From: Streptomyces achromogenes
GTDB taxonomy: Bacteria > Actinomycetota > Actinomycetes > Streptomycetales > Streptomycetaceae
Assembly: GCF_030816715.1 (NCBI RefSeq)
Contig: NZ_JAUSYH010000001.1
Span: forward strand, 7,874,001 to 7,938,000
Length of the DNA stretch: 64,000 nucleotides
Direction: 5' to 3'
A program made the position numbers and the translations under genes. Shown piece after piece: positions 8,200-16,344 of this stretch (within the stretch, counting starts at the first letter, position 1; each line of letters begins with the position of its first letter). The notes below the pieces were generated by a model. It saw nothing but the letters and a program-made list of their open reading frames with translations. It had not been told where the DNA came from and did no database searches.

Positions 8200-9180
8200 T
8201 CAGTGAGCGGTGGCGAGGGTGAGCATGAAGCCGGCGTTCGGGTCGGACCAGAGCTGACGGGTGCGAAGGCCCGCCGCAGCCATCTCCTCCCGCAGCCCGG
8301 ACACGGTGAACTTGGCGCTGCGCTCGGTGATCCATTCCTCTCCGCGCTCGAACGGCACCGCCAGGTCGAGTTCCCGGATCTTCACCAGCTGCTCGGCTCG
8401 ACTGCGCAGCCTCATCTCGATGAGACTCTCGGTGCTGTTCCACACCGATACGTGGTCGAAGGCGTCGGGGTCGAAGTCGGCGTTCAGTTCGTGGTTCAGG
8501 ACGTGCAGCAGGTTCTTGTCGAACGCGGCCGTGACGCCCTGTGCGTCGTCATAGGCGGCGATCATCTCGTGCTCCGGCTTGACCAGGTCGGCGCCGAGCA
8601 GAAGGAAGTCCTCGGGTCGCATGATGTCCCGGAGCCCACGGAGGAACGGGCCGCGGGCCGGGCGCCGGAAGTTCCCCAGCGTGCTGCCGAGGAAGGCGAT
8701 GAGCCGTGGGCCCTCCTCGGGCAGCGCCGGCAGCACGAGCGGAGCCGTGAAGTCGGCGCGGAGGGCGTGCAGACGGATCCCGGGATAGTCCTGCACGAGT
8801 TGGGCGGCGGCCTGCTGGAGCGCGTCCGCGCTGACGTCGACGGGCACGTAGTTCAGGTCGGCCGGTCCCAGCGCCTCGATGATCAGCTTGGATTTCGTCG
8901 AACTCCCGGACCCGAGCTCGATCATGCTGCGCGCCCCGGTCTGCGCGGCCACGTCCTGGGCGTGGAGCTGGAGCAACCCCAGCTCCGCCCTCCACAACGG
9001 GTATTCCGGGAGCTGGGTGATCTCCTCGAAGAGCTCGCTGCCCCGGGCGTCGTAGAACCAGGTGGGCGCCGTGGACTTGGGGGTGCTGGTCAGTCCGCCG
9101 CGGATGTCGGCGCGCAGAGCCCTGGCGTAGTGCTCGGCGTCGAGGGTGTCGGTGTAGCCGTAGGCGCGGGTGCCGGTCAT
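8200..9180 (-). CDS. egtD: EgtD, L-histidine N-alpha-methyltransferase
   Basis: 326 residues, close to the family length of about 320. EgtD uses three S-adenosylmethionine molecules to trimethylate histidine to hercynine, the first step of ergothioneine synthesis. The DUF2260/EgtD methyltransferase fold is visible: FYDARGSELFEEI near residue 45, the SAM loop ELGSGSSTKSKLI near 90, PVDVSADALQQAA, the FLGSTLGNF motif near 170 and a C-terminal SDPNAGFMLTLA. The start ATG overlaps the egtC stop by 4 nt, so the two are translationally coupled. Last gene of the four-gene egt operon. Confidence 0.95.
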   Translation of the reverse strand: MTGTRAYGYTDTLDAEHYARALRADIRGGLTSTPKSTAPTWFYDARGSELFEEITQLPEYPLWRAELGLLQLHAQDVAAQTGARSMIELGSGSSTKSKLIIEALGPADLNYVPVDVSADALQQAAAQLVQDYPGIRLHALRADFTAPLVLPALPEEGPRLIAFLGSTLGNFRRPARGPFLRGLRDIMRPEDFLLLGADLVKPEHEMIAAYDDAQGVTAAFDKNLLHVLNHELNADFDPDAFDHVSVWNSTESLIEMRLRSRAEQLVKIRELDLAVPFERGEEWITERSAKFTVSGLREEMAAAGLRTRQLWSDPNAGFMLTLATAH

Positions 9181-9971
9181 GACTGCCTTTCCTCGGATGG
9201 TGCGGGTGCCGGGTCCGCGCTCGGGTCCTTGAGCGGGGTGAGCAGCACGTCGGCGCGGCTCGCCACGAGCAGGGTCCGGTCCGGGACCTCCTGCCAGCGC
9301 GGATCGTCGTCGTACGGTTCGGAGGCCACGACCACCGTGCCCCCGCCGGGTTCCGTCAGGTACCAGAGGGTGTCGCCCCAGGCGGTCGCGGTGACGGCCG
9401 CCCCGTCGGTGAGGAGCAGGTTGAGCCGGGAGCCCGGGGCGGCGGCGGCGACCTCGAGGACGGTGTCGGTCAGCGCCTGGCCCGCCGGGTCCCCGGCGCG
9501 CAGCCGGGCGAGGACCAGCGCCCACACGAACGCGGAGTCGTTGCGGGCCTCCATGGACAGCAGGTCGGCGGCGGGCAGGGTGCGCGCCAGCGGCTCCAGC
9601 GAGCGCGGCCAGTCGGCGACCGCCCCGTTGTGGCTGAACAGCCAGGCGTCCGCCGCGTACGGGGCCGCCGCGGCCTCCGCGTCGGCGCCGGCCAGGGTGG
9701 CGTCCCGGACGGCGGCCAGCACGGCCCGGCTGCGCACCACCCGGGCCAGGTCGGCGAAGGACAGGTCCGCCCAGATGGGCCCGGCCCGGCGGTAGCGGGC
9801 CGGCGCCGGGTCGCCCTCGGCGTACCAGCCCACCCCGAAGCCGTCGGCGTTGACCGTGCCGTGGCGCTGCCGCCGCGGCGCCCACGACTGGCGGTACAGC
9901 GCGTGCGGGGGATCGACGAGGAGCCTGCCGAGCGGCTCCTCGGGCCCCAGGTAGGCGAGGTGACGGCACAT
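9177..9971 (-). CDS. egtC: EgtC, gamma-glutamyl hercynylcysteine S-oxide hydrolase
   Basis: 264 residues. A class II glutamine amidotransferase-type (Ntn) hydrolase that removes the glutamate from gamma-glutamyl-hercynylcysteine sulfoxide. Cys2 directly after the initiator Met (MCRHLAYLG) is the catalytic nucleophile after Met removal, and NADGFGVGWY and FSHNGAVADW are the conserved substrate-pocket motifs. The start overlaps the egtB stop region at 9971 and its stop overlaps the egtD start. Confidence 0.95.
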   Translation of the reverse strand: MCRHLAYLGPEEPLGRLLVDPPHALYRQSWAPRRQRHGTVNADGFGVGWYAEGDPAPARYRRAGPIWADLSFADLARVVRSRAVLAAVRDATLAGADAEAAAAPYAADAWLFSHNGAVADWPRSLEPLARTLPAADLLSMEARNDSAFVWALVLARLRAGDPAGQALTDTVLEVAAAAPGSRLNLLLTDGAAVTATAWGDTLWYLTEPGGGTVVVASEPYDDDPRWQEVPDRTLLVASRADVLLTPLKDPSADPAPAPSEERQS

Positions 9972-11335
9972 CAGACGGCCGCCGGGCGCGCGGTGCGGAA
10001 CCCGGAGAAGATCTGCCGCCGGACCGGGTAGTCCCAGTTGCGGAAGGTGCCCCGGCAGGCGACCGGGTCCACCGCGAACGAACCGCCGCGCAGCACCTTG
10101 TGATCGGGCCCGAAGAACACCTCCGAGTACTCCTTGTACGGGAACGCCCGGAAGCCCGGGTAGGGAAGGAAGTCACTGGACGTCCACTCCCAGACGTCGC
10201 CGATCAACTGCCGTACGCCGAGCGGGGAGGCGCCGGCCGGGTAGCTGCCCGCCGGGGCCGGACGCAGATGGCGCTGGCCCAGGTTGGCGTGTTCCGGCGC
10301 GGGATCGGCGTCGCCCCACGGGTAGCGCATCGAGCCGCCGGTCGCGGGGTCGAAACGGGCCGCCTTCTCCCACTCGGTCTCGGTGGGCAGCCGGCGTCCG
10401 GCCCAGCGGGCGTAGGCGTCGGCCTCGTACCAGCACACGTGCAGCACCGGCTCGTCGGGCGGCACGACCTCGGTGACGCCGAACCGGCGGCGCAGCCACT
10501 GCCGGCCGTCACGGTGCCAGAACAGCGGCGCGTGGATGCCGTGCCCGCGGATGTGCGCCCAGCCCTGGCTCGTCCACCAGCGTTCCTCGTCGTAGCCGCC
10601 GTCCTCGATGAACGCCTGGTAGGCCGCGTTCGTCACCGGGGTCGTGTCGATGTGGAAGGGCGCCACCTCACGCCGGTGGGCGGGGCGTTCGTTGTCCAGG
10701 GCCCAGGGCTCGCCGGACGTGCCCATGGTGAACGGGCCGCCGGGGACCAGCACTTCGGCCGGGCCGGTGAACAGCGGGACCGGTTCGGGGTCGGGTGCGG
10801 TGAGCACCGGTGGCCCCGTGCGGAGCTGATGGGTGATCAGCATGGTCTCGTCGTGCTGCTGTTCGTGCTGCGCGATCATCCCGAAGGCGAAGCCGGACTC
10901 CGTCAGCCGGGTGCCGTGGAAGTCGGCCGACTCCAGCACGTCGGTGACCCGGTCGCGTACCTCCGCCGCGTACCGGCGGGCCTCGGCGGGCGGCAGCAGG
11001 GGCAGCGAGGGGCGTTCGGCGCGCGAGTGCTCGAAGGCGTCGTACAGGCCGTCGATCTCGGGGCGCATCGCCTCCCGGCCGGCCACCGCGCGCAGCAGCC
11101 ACAGCTCCTCCTGGTTGCCGATGTGGGCGAGGTCCCACACCAGCGGGGACATCAGCGGGGAGTGCTGGGCGGTGAGGTCGGGTTCCTCGACGCAGGTGGT
11201 CAGCAGCGTCGTGCGGGCGCGGGCCGTCGTGAGCGAGGCGAGCGCGCGGGCGCGCAGCACGTCCGCGTCCGGGGCGGCCGCGTTCGAGGCGGGCGCGGCG
11301 GGTGCGGGCTCCGCGTCCAGGGCGGGCTCGGTCAT
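9971..11335 (-). CDS. egtB: EgtB, iron-dependent sulfoxide synthase
   Basis: About 454 residues from the ATG at 11335. Joins gamma-glutamylcysteine to hercynine using O2. It has an N-terminal DinB-like domain with the iron-binding HxxxHxE motif (QHEQQHDETM, about residue 150) plus an upstream His in WDLAHIGNQEE, and a C-terminal FGE-sulfatase domain (FTMGTSGEPWALDNERPAHR; GDVWEWTSSDF; VLRGGSFAV; RRQIFSGFR). The first 25 residues are Ala/Pro-rich. The start ATG overlaps the egtA stop by 4 nt. Confidence 0.95.
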   Translation of the reverse strand: MTEPALDAEPAPAAPASNAAAPDADVLRARALASLTTARARTTLLTTCVEEPDLTAQHSPLMSPLVWDLAHIGNQEELWLLRAVAGREAMRPEIDGLYDAFEHSRAERPSLPLLPPAEARRYAAEVRDRVTDVLESADFHGTRLTESGFAFGMIAQHEQQHDETMLITHQLRTGPPVLTAPDPEPVPLFTGPAEVLVPGGPFTMGTSGEPWALDNERPAHRREVAPFHIDTTPVTNAAYQAFIEDGGYDEERWWTSQGWAHIRGHGIHAPLFWHRDGRQWLRRRFGVTEVVPPDEPVLHVCWYEADAYARWAGRRLPTETEWEKAARFDPATGGSMRYPWGDADPAPEHANLGQRHLRPAPAGSYPAGASPLGVRQLIGDVWEWTSSDFLPYPGFRAFPYKEYSEVFFGPDHKVLRGGSFAVDPVACRGTFRNWDYPVRRQIFSGFRTARPAAV

Positions 11336-12633
11336 GGGCGGAGGTCCTTCCCGTGCGCGCGGGCGTCCGTGCCGCGCAGGCGGTCGAGCTGGTCGTCGGC
11401 GGGGGTGCGCCCCTCGAGGACGTAGCGGTCCCGGTAGTCCGTCACGGCCTCCAGCACGGTGTCGTCGGCGCCGAGGCGGGGCAGGGCCCGCAGCGCCGCG
11501 GCGAAGCAGGCGACCGCCGTCTCGTGCAGTTCGGGGTCGGTCAGCGCGTGCCGGGCCGCGTCGATCCACAGCGGGTTGTGCGGAGCCGGCAGCGGCCGGG
11601 CCCGCTCGGCCAGCGGTTTGACCGCGCGGTAGGCGAACTCGGCGGCCTCCGGGTCCTCGAACAGGGCCGTCGTCACGGCGAGCGGCACGATCCAGCCGTC
11701 GTCGCCGGGCTGCGCGTCGATCATGCGCAGCTCCAGATGGCCGCGCGGTCTGACCGGCGGGAACAAGGTGGTGAGGTGGTAGTCGAGATCCTCCCGGGTC
11801 GGCTCACCCGTTCGGGTCCACTGGCGGAAGGTGAGGCGGTCGGGAACCTCCCAGGCCCCGTCGCCACGCCGGACGCACATCACCGGCGCGTCCAGCACGT
11901 GCCGCGCCCAGGCCGTCCGCGGATCGCCGTCCATGGCCGGCCCGCCCGCGCGGCCGGCGCCGATCTCCATCCACAGCAGCTGCCGCGTGGAGCGCCAGCC
12001 GGTGGGGGCGCCGCCGAGCAGTGGGGAGTTGGCGAAGGCCGCCACCAGCACCGCGCCCAGCGTGTGCGACAGCCACCAGCGCCGGCCGTGCCCGAGGGGG
12101 CCCGGCTCCTCGTACCCGGCGTCCAGGCAGACCTGCACGGACGCCGAGGTGCACATCATGGCGCGGCCCGCCGGTCCCGTGCGGTCGAGGCAGGACTCCA
12201 TGGCGTCGTAGCGGGGCTCGTGCAGGAACCGCCGGGGTGTGTGCCAGGGGTCGGTGCCCATGCCGACGAGGGCGAGTCCCTGCTCGCGCAGGGTCGCGCG
12301 GACCGCGGCCAGGTCGGCGGAGACGGTGTGCACGCACTCCATGAGGGAGGCGGCGGGCGGCGAGCTCAGCTCCAGCTGACCGCCGGGTTCGACGGTGAGC
12401 GGCGAGCGGAGGGGCACGTCCCGCAGGGCGGCGTAGGCCGCTTCGAGCCGTTCGGGTGTGACGGGGAGCTGCGGCGTGCGCAGCTCGTGGACGAGCCATT
12501 CCACCTCGACCCCGACGGTGCGGGGTGGGCCGGTCTTGAAGCAGATTCCCCTGACCAGCGCCTCCACCTCGGCTTCGGTGACGGCGATGCGCGGCTCTGC
12601 TCCGTTCGTACAGTCGCTGACCGAGTCGGACAT
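11332..12633 (-). CDS. egtA: EgtA, glutamate-cysteine ligase
   Basis: 433 residues from the ATG at 12633, chosen because a perfect AGGAGG lies 8 bp upstream; the longer frame to 12735 includes that site inside it. GCS2-type ATP-dependent ligase making gamma-glutamylcysteine, the sulfur donor for EgtB. Motifs include GVEVEWLVHE near residue 40, PGGQLELSSPP near 90 and the catalytic-fold CTSASVQVCLD. First gene of the egtA-B-C-D operon. egtE, the PLP C-S lyase that completes ergothioneine, is not in this window. Confidence 0.93.
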   Translation of the reverse strand: MSDSVSDCTNGAEPRIAVTEAEVEALVRGICFKTGPPRTVGVEVEWLVHELRTPQLPVTPERLEAAYAALRDVPLRSPLTVEPGGQLELSSPPAASLMECVHTVSADLAAVRATLREQGLALVGMGTDPWHTPRRFLHEPRYDAMESCLDRTGPAGRAMMCTSASVQVCLDAGYEEPGPLGHGRRWWLSHTLGAVLVAAFANSPLLGGAPTGWRSTRQLLWMEIGAGRAGGPAMDGDPRTAWARHVLDAPVMCVRRGDGAWEVPDRLTFRQWTRTGEPTREDLDYHLTTLFPPVRPRGHLELRMIDAQPGDDGWIVPLAVTTALFEDPEAAEFAYRAVKPLAERARPLPAPHNPLWIDAARHALTDPELHETAVACFAAALRALPRLGADDTVLEAVTDYRDRYVLEGRTPADDQLDRLRGTDARAHGKDLRP

Positions 12634-13019
12634 GTCGGGATCCTCCTGAGATTCCACCATGCCACCGGTCCGGCCTCGGTGCGGCCGGACCGGCAGAGCT
12701 CGTTCCACCCAAGACCCTGGATCCGATTCGCACAAGGGTGCACATCGGCACTTTCAGGACCGTGAAGCCCGGATTCCGTGGCGATTCTCCGCCGGTTCAC
12801 CGCCGGTTTCCCCTCGCCTCGGGGCTGCTTCCCGGGCGGACCCGAAGCATGCGTCACCTGCTCCGGGCGCCGGAAAATCTTGTTGCACGCGATGTCCAGG
12901 ATCGCTCACGATGCGTGCATGAGCTCGACGGGGGAGACGCGCGGCGTGCTGCGCGAAGCGAGGTGCGGGGCAGGAGTGACCGCACGGCGCGCGCTCATGG
13001 GGTCCACGGGGGTGGCCCC
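12634..13019. other. Divergent intergenic region, 386 bp
   Basis: Space between egtA (minus) and the PARG-like gene (plus). It holds the egtA AGGAGG at 12642-12647 and presumably both promoters. An in-frame extension of the PARG-like frame and a short open frame ending at 13023 run through it, but neither has a credible start site or recognisable sequence. Confidence 0.5.
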
Positions 13020-13982
13020 ATGAGCGCGCGGCTGCGCGGCATCGCCCGGGAGACCGAGCAGATCGTGGCCGCCGGCGGCTACCGCGCCTCCGACGGGCGC
13101 ACGGTGTCCCTCGGCGCGGCGGTGGAGGCCGCCCGGGCCGGCACGCGGACGGCGGGACCGGGACCGGTCGAGGTGCCCGCCGCCCCGCCGGTGGACCTGC
13201 GCGTCGAGGTCACCGGCGAGAGCAGCCTGGAGGCCGCCCGCCGGCTCGTCGGCGCGTCCACGGAGGGCTTGCCGACCGCCGGAGGGACGACTGTCGCCGG
13301 AGGAACGCCGGTCGCCGCAGGGAAGCCTGTCGCCGGGGTGAAGCCGGTTGCCGGGGGAGAGCCGGCCATCCGGGCAGACGCAGACGCGGTCGCCGTCCTC
13401 AACTTCGCCTCCGCGCGCAATCCCGGCGGCGGCTTCCTCAACGGGGCCCAGGCGCAGGAGGAAGCGCTGTGCCGGGCCTCCGCGCTGTACACGTGCCTGC
13501 TGGAGGCCCGTGGCTTCTACGACCACCACCGCGCCCACCGCGACGCGTTCTACACGGACCGCGTCATCCACTCACCGGCCGTCCCCGTCTTCCGCGACGA
13601 CCGGGGCCGTCTGCTGGACGAGCCGTACACCGTCGGCTTCCTGACGGCCGCCGCGCCGAACGCGGGCGTGGTGCTGCGGACGACGCCGCAGCGGGCCGGC
13701 GAGCTGCCGCGCGCCCTGTCCGCCCGCGCGGAACGGGTCCTGGAGACGGCCGCCGCGCACGGTTACCGGCGCCTGGTGCTGGGCGCATGGGGCTGTGGGG
13801 TGTTCCGCAACGACCCCGCACAGGTGGCGGAGGCGTTCCGGGCCCTGCTGGCGGCCGGCGGACGCTTCGAGCACCGGTTCGCCCACGTGGTCTTCGGGGT
13901 GCTGGACCGGACCCCGGGCGGCACGGTCCGCGCCGCCTTCGGGCACGCGTTCGGCCGGACGGGTGCTCAGGTCCAGCCGTAG
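13020..13982 (+). CDS. TIGR02452-type macrodomain protein, probable poly(ADP-ribose) glycohydrolase
   Basis: 320 residues from the ATG at 13020. The bacterial PARG signature GGG-X7-QEE is complete (GGGFLNGAQAQEE at about residues 139-151), followed by conserved LYTCL and the C-terminal LGAWGCGVFRNDP. These enzymes hydrolyse poly(ADP-ribose) or ADP-ribosyl groups. Between residues of about 82 and 115 there is an unusual insert of imperfect 4-6 residue repeats of the form (V/T)AGGxPVA, not expected inside the fold. It ends overlapping the convergent MazF-like gene by 16 bp. Confidence 0.85.
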   Translation: MSARLRGIARETEQIVAAGGYRASDGRTVSLGAAVEAARAGTRTAGPGPVEVPAAPPVDLRVEVTGESSLEAARRLVGASTEGLPTAGGTTVAGGTPVAAGKPVAGVKPVAGGEPAIRADADAVAVLNFASARNPGGGFLNGAQAQEEALCRASALYTCLLEARGFYDHHRAHRDAFYTDRVIHSPAVPVFRDDRGRLLDEPYTVGFLTAAAPNAGVVLRTTPQRAGELPRALSARAERVLETAAAHGYRRLVLGAWGCGVFRNDPAQVAEAFRALLAAGGRFEHRFAHVVFGVLDRTPGGTVRAAFGHAFGRTGAQVQP

Positions 13983-14413
13983 CGCTCGTGGAGGCGCTGC
14001 CGCACCAGGTTGAACCGCATGCGGTCCAGCGCGCAGGCCTCACGGCGCATGCCGTCCTCGTGCAGCCGCAGCACGCGGTCGACGTCCACCCAGGAGTCGC
14101 GGCCGGTCCGGTCCCACGGCCCGCTGCCGATGGCCACCCACTCCCGGTCGCCGTCGTGCCGCTTGCTGGACAGCTGCACGGCCAGGAAGGTGCCGCCCGG
14201 CTCCCGGGCGACGACGAGCACCGGACGGTCCTTGCCCCGGCCGTCGTTCTCCTCGAACGGCACCCAGGTCCACACGATCTCGCCGGGGTCCGGGTCGCCG
14301 TCGTGCGCGGGGGAGTACTCGGTGCGCACCCGGCCGACCTCACGCGGGGCGGCCTCGACGGTGGCGGTGGGGCCGGAGCGGCCCGGGACGTCTGCATCGG
14401 TAAACGCGGTCAC
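13967..14413 (-). CDS. PemK/MazF-like protein, no antitoxin partner seen
   Basis: 148 residues. The core DPGEIVWTWVPFEENDGRGKDRPVLVVAR followed by FLAVQLSSKR is the SH3-like barrel entry of the PemK/MazF endoribonuclease fold, and the RPVLVV strand is typical. The first 40 residues are extra relative to MazF. No small antitoxin gene lies next to it, so it is either a solitary toxin-fold protein of other function or its antitoxin is elsewhere. The annotated start (GTG at 14413) lies inside a hairpin; a GTG about 27 codons further in is a possible alternative. Downstream of flotillin on the same strand. Confidence 0.7.
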   Translation of the reverse strand: MTAFTDADVPGRSGPTATVEAAPREVGRVRTEYSPAHDGDPDPGEIVWTWVPFEENDGRGKDRPVLVVAREPGGTFLAVQLSSKRHDGDREWVAIGSGPWDRTGRDSWVDVDRVLRLHEDGMRREACALDRMRFNLVRQRLHERYGWT

Positions 14414-14443
14414 GGGGGCACCCTAAGCGGTGTCCCCGTGACC
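14408..14443 (-). terminator. Hairpin spanning the MazF-like start codon
   Basis: Two 15-nt arms (14408-14422 and 14429-14443) pair with one non-Watson-Crick position around a 6-nt loop. On the minus strand it falls between the flotillin stop and the MazF-like gene, and it includes that gene's GTG. It may be a terminator for flotillin, a translation-blocking structure, or evidence that the real start lies downstream. Confidence 0.5.
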
Positions 14444-14459
14444 GTGCCTCACCGGCGTG

Positions 14460-15941
14460 TCACCTCTCCTCGACGGGCACCTTCTGCGAAGCCGGTCCCG
14501 CCGACCCGTTCAGCGGCGAAGTCCCGCCGGGGGCCTGGCCGTTCTGGTTCATCGAGGCGAGCAGCTGCCGGGCCAGCCCCAGCCCCGTCCCGCCCATGGT
14601 GAGCGCCTTGGCGAACACGTCCGCCATGCCGTCGGCGCCGTTGAGCAGCACCATGTTGTCGACGTTGCCGAAGGCGGACGCGCCCGCCTTCACGATCTCC
14701 GGCCAGTTCTCGGCGAGTTGCTGGGCGACGACCGCCTCCTGGTTCTCGGCGAGCGCGGCGGCGCGGGCCTTGATGGCCTCCGCCTCCGCGAGACCCTGTG
14801 CCTTCGCCGCCTCGGCCGCCGCCAGGCCCCTGGCCTGTGCGGAGGCCGCCTCGGCCTCACCGGTGGCCCGGGTGGCGGCCGCGGAGGCCTCACCCCGGGT
14901 CCTGGTCGCCTCGGCCTCGGCGCCGGCGGCCTGCTTGACGCGGGTCGCCTCGGCGGCCGCCGCGAGCTCCGTCTCCTTCGCCTTGGCCTCGGCCGCCGAG
15001 ATCCGGGCGTCGCGCTCGGCCTCGGCCAGCGTGCGCTTCTCGTAGGCCTGCGCGTCCGCGGGCTTGCGCACGTCCGCCTGGAGCTGCTGCTCGCGACGGT
15101 GCGCCTCGAGCTCGGCCACCCGCGTCTCCTGGACGACGACCTCCTGCCGGGCCGCGGCGTCGGCGAGGGGTCCCGCCTGACGTGCCTTGGCGCCCGCCTT
15201 GTCCCGCTCGGCCTGGTAGCCGGCCTGGAGGATCTCGCTGTCCCGGGTGGCCTCCGCCATCCGGGCGAACGAGGCCTGCTCCGCCTCCGTGGCGAGCCGG
15301 TTCGCCTCCGCCTGGGCGATGCGCGCGTCCCGCTGCACGGCCGCCGCGTGCGGCATCGCCATGTTCTTGATGTAACCGGTCGGGTCCTCGATCTCGTGGA
15401 TCTGCAGCGAGTCCACGATCAGGCCCAGCTTCTCCATCTCCGTACCGCAGGCGGCACGGGTCTGCCCGGTGAGCTTCTCCCGGTCGCGGATCATGTCCTC
15501 GACTGTCAACCCGCCCACGATGGACCGCAGATGACCGGCGAAGACGTTGTGCACCCGCTCCGACATCAGCTTCTGCTGGTCGAGGAAACGCCGGGCCGCG
15601 TTGGCGATCGACACGAAGTCGTCGCCCACCTTGAAGATGACCACGCCCCGCACCCTGAGCGGAATGCCCTGGTGCGTCACGCAGTCCACCTGCAGTTCGG
15701 TCTCGTTCAGGTCGAGCGACAGCTTGCGCACCACCTGCACGCCGGGCATCACCAGCGTGCCGCGCCCGGTGACGATGCGGAAACCCATGCCCGCCTCGAG
15801 ACCCTCGGTGCGGTGGTTGGAGCCGGAGATGACGAGTGCCTCGTTGGGCTCCGCGACGCGCCACATCATCTTGAACAGACCGATCAGCGCGAGGACGGCG
15901 ACAACCGCCACCCCCGCAACGACGCCGACAACCATCGGCAT
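14460..15941 (-). CDS. Flotillin-like SPFH-domain membrane protein
   Basis: 493 residues from the ATG at 15941, which follows AAGGGGGC. A single N-terminal membrane segment (VVGVVAGVAVVAVLALIGL) is followed by the SPFH domain (residues about 30-200, with the NEALVISG and GRGTLVMPG motifs) and a long Ala/Glu-rich coiled coil (about 205-420) of AEA repeats, ending in a short amphipathic tail. Flotillins scaffold membrane microdomains. It is preceded on the same strand by an NfeD-like small protein, the usual genomic partner of flotillins, 155 bp upstream. Confidence 0.92.
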   Translation of the reverse strand: MPMVVGVVAGVAVVAVLALIGLFKMMWRVAEPNEALVISGSNHRTEGLEAGMGFRIVTGRGTLVMPGVQVVRKLSLDLNETELQVDCVTHQGIPLRVRGVVIFKVGDDFVSIANAARRFLDQQKLMSERVHNVFAGHLRSIVGGLTVEDMIRDREKLTGQTRAACGTEMEKLGLIVDSLQIHEIEDPTGYIKNMAMPHAAAVQRDARIAQAEANRLATEAEQASFARMAEATRDSEILQAGYQAERDKAGAKARQAGPLADAAARQEVVVQETRVAELEAHRREQQLQADVRKPADAQAYEKRTLAEAERDARISAAEAKAKETELAAAAEATRVKQAAGAEAEATRTRGEASAAATRATGEAEAASAQARGLAAAEAAKAQGLAEAEAIKARAAALAENQEAVVAQQLAENWPEIVKAGASAFGNVDNMVLLNGADGMADVFAKALTMGGTGLGLARQLLASMNQNGQAPGGTSPLNGSAGPASQKVPVEER

Positions 15942-16069
15942 ACGCCCCCTTGTGATGGTGCCCTTTCGGCACCGAACGAAGGGAGTGTGCGCCTCGCCGG
16001 CCCCCGGTTGAAGGCGCTGACGCATCCTTGTTGCAATCTTGACGCTTACGTTCCCGAAGCCGTACGAAA

Positions 16070-16089
16070 GCGGCCCTCACCTGGGCCGC
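16070..16089 (-). terminator. Short hairpin between NfeD-like gene and flotillin
   Basis: A 7-bp GC-only stem (GCGGCCC at 16070-16076 and its complement at 16083-16089) with a 6-nt loop, starting 8 bp after the NfeD-like stop on the minus strand. It may attenuate read-through into flotillin. Confidence 0.4.
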
Positions 16090-16096
16090 GGCGGGC

Positions 16097-16315
16097 TCAA
16101 CTGTCGTACGCGCGGGTGACGTAGACCGATCGCGGCGGCAGGTGCTCCACCACCATCACGACGGTGCCGCACTCGATGCGGGCCGTGCCGTCCGCCGCGT
16201 AGGCGAGGAAGTGCTCGGCCCCGCCGCGCACCCGGACCATGACCTCGCCGACGAGCCCCGGCCCGATCGTCCCGGTGACCCGCCCCATGAGCCCCACCAT
16301 CGACGCGTCGTCCAT
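16097..16315 (-). CDS. NfeD-like OB-fold small protein
   Basis: 72 residues from the ATG at 16315 (GTG at 16321 is an in-frame alternative). The pattern GLMGRVTGTIGPGLVGEV, then an acidic turn with DGTARIECGTVVMVVEHL, follows the C-terminal OB fold of NfeD proteins (a G..G.....L.P.G.V.V core and an i..Gt.V.Vve strand). Such short soluble NfeD forms accompany flotillins and help assemble or regulate them. Because of a frameshift in the upstream amidase the open frame runs on without a stop, so this gene could be mistaken for the amidase C terminus; its composition and neighbourhood show it is separate. Confidence 0.7.
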   Translation of the reverse strand: MDDASMVGLMGRVTGTIGPGLVGEVMVRVRGGAEHFLAYAADGTARIECGTVVMVVEHLPPRSVYVTRAYDS

Positions 16316-16344
16316 GGTCACAGGGTACGGGCACAACACGGCCG

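Noticed and set aside
12778..13023. Open frame ending in an ATGA overlap with the PARG-like start
   Set aside because: Overlap suggests coupling, but no ribosome binding site and no recognisable sequence; the overlap can be chance.
13967..14413. Complete MazEF toxin-antitoxin pair
   Set aside because: Only the MazF-like half is visible; no small antitoxin gene lies within the neighbouring intergenic spaces.
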